Assembly: GCA_036489905.1 (NCBI GenBank)
Contig: DASXEX010000019.1
Span: forward strand, 1-6,692
Origin: JAICLK01 sp036489905
Lineage (GTDB): Bacteria; Patescibacteriota; Saccharimonadia; Saccharimonadales; UBA4665
DNA length: 6,692 bases
Direction of reading: 5' to 3'
Shown piece after piece: positions 6,293 to 6,692 of this stretch. Position 1 is the first letter of the stretch, and each line of letters begins with the position of its first letter. The translations under genes were made by a program, and so were the position numbers. The notes under the pieces were generated by a model. That model was not told where the DNA came from, did not search any database, and worked only from the letters and a program-made list of their open reading frames with translations.

Positions 6293-6297
6293 CGCGT

Positions 6298-6537
6298 GTG
6301 GATAGTTTAAACGACATTTTGAGCCGTAAGGATTTCGACGAGCGGGCGGAAAGTTTGGCGATCAAAAAATATGTGCGCGAGCAATTCGACGAAACCGTGG
6401 CCGTCCAAGTACGCGAACGCGAGATTATCATTGCGGCGCCGAGCGCGGCTCTTGCCGGCACATTGCGGATCAAAACGGTCGAATTGCGAAGACTGCTCGA
6501 CACCGACAAGCGACTAGTTTTTCGAATCGGCAAGTAG
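6298..6537 (+). CDS. small DUF721/DciA-like protein (tentative)
   Basis: The 79-aa protein starts at GTG (MDSLNDILSRKDFDERAES). It continues with a pattern of short helix, then strand, strand and helix: VREQFDETVAVQVREREIIIAAPSAALAGTLRIKTVELRRLL, ending RLVFRIGK. This resembles the small KH-like core of DUF721/DciA proteins, in which a V-x-V/I-I-x-x-x-S-x-A-x-x-x-x-L-R-x-x-x-x-x-L run is typical. DciA loads the replicative helicase in many bacteria that lack DnaC. At this length it would be a minimal form. The GTG is chosen because TATAAT ends 7 nt upstream, suggesting a leaderless message; no Shine-Dalgarno sequence is present. It is divergent from mutM and directly followed by an IS66 remnant. 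That this is a gene is likely; the DciA link is from remembered family patterns only. Confidence 0.6.
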   Translation: MDSLNDILSRKDFDERAESLAIKKYVREQFDETVAVQVREREIIIAAPSAALAGTLRIKTVELRRLLDTDKRLVFRIGK

Positions 6538-6550
6538 CGCTTCGATTTCG

Positions 6551-6692
6551 CGCCTGACCGTAGATGGTATACCGGCTGACAACAATAGAGCCGAACGAGA
6601 TATTCGTCAGCTGGTCATGAAACGGAGGAAGAGTCTGGGGAGCAAAACACCCAAGGGTGCCCGAACGATGGAAGTCTTACTGTCGGTGTGCT
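6551..6692 (+). pseudogene. 5'-truncated IS66-family transposase fragment, open at window end
   Basis: A frame different from that of the preceding gene reads RLTVDGIPADNNRAERDI, then RQLVMKRRKSLGSKTPKG, then ARTMEVLLSV. The D-N-N-x-A-E-R-D-I-R block followed by K-R-K-x-x-x-G-S-K-T-x-x-G-A is the C-terminal hallmark of the IS66 transposase (DDE_Tnp_IS66) and includes the likely catalytic Glu. A stop in this frame at 6515-6517, the absence of a plausible start codon and the intact gene upstream show that the first several hundred residues are missing. The frame is open at the window edge. Either it is a decayed insertion remnant or the sequence ends in a repeat, where assemblies often break. 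Confidence 0.8.

Overview
The window looks like a piece of a bacterial chromosome, roughly 50% GC by eye, from a compact-genome lineage. My best guess is Patescibacteria/CPR, most like Candidatus Saccharibacteria. This is inferred from the flavour of the proteins: S20 with a Lys/Ala-rich tail, a divergent HolA, a MutM with an extra central loop, and a very small DUF721-like protein. Very short gene spacing and promoters placed almost on start codons agree. No marker gene here proves the assignment. TGA acts as a normal stop (mutM), so there is no sign of a recoded genetic code.

Layout, left to right. Positions 1-39 hold the first 13 codons of a minus-strand gene that runs off the left edge. 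A control region follows, with an 18-bp direct repeat and a near-consensus sigma-70 promoter driving rpsT (211-531, +). Convergent to rpsT is a minus-strand pair: holA (DNA polymerase III delta subunit, 1486-2409) followed by an unrecognised HExxH metallopeptidase-like gene (574-1461). Divergent from holA is a large fused trehalose-6-phosphate synthase/phosphatase gene (2509-4692, +). Its end overlaps, tail to tail, a minus-strand SAM-dependent methyltransferase (4669-5401) that is broken by an exact 13-bp tandem duplication. That methyltransferase lies downstream of mutM (5398-6276, -) with a 4-nt ATGA overlap. Divergent from mutM across only 21 bp is a small DUF721/DciA-like gene (6298-6537, +). 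The window ends inside the 3' part of an IS66-family transposase that lacks its upstream portion.

Functionally this is mostly housekeeping: translation (S20), replication (HolA, perhaps the DciA-like protein), base-excision repair (MutM) and compatible-solute synthesis (trehalose). The accessory signals are the metallopeptidase with atypical codon use, the frameshifted methyltransferase and the IS66 remnant. No CRISPR array, tRNA, rRNA or convincing intrinsic terminator was seen, and no gene-free stretch exceeds 300 bp.

The features most worth a second look are the 13-bp duplication that inactivates, or possibly switches, the methyltransferase; the orphan zinc-peptidase-like protein; and the repeated TATAAT-N7-start arrangement, which points to leaderless transcription, including a symmetric -10 element apparently shared by two divergent genes. 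I did not find a convincing new multi-gene system.
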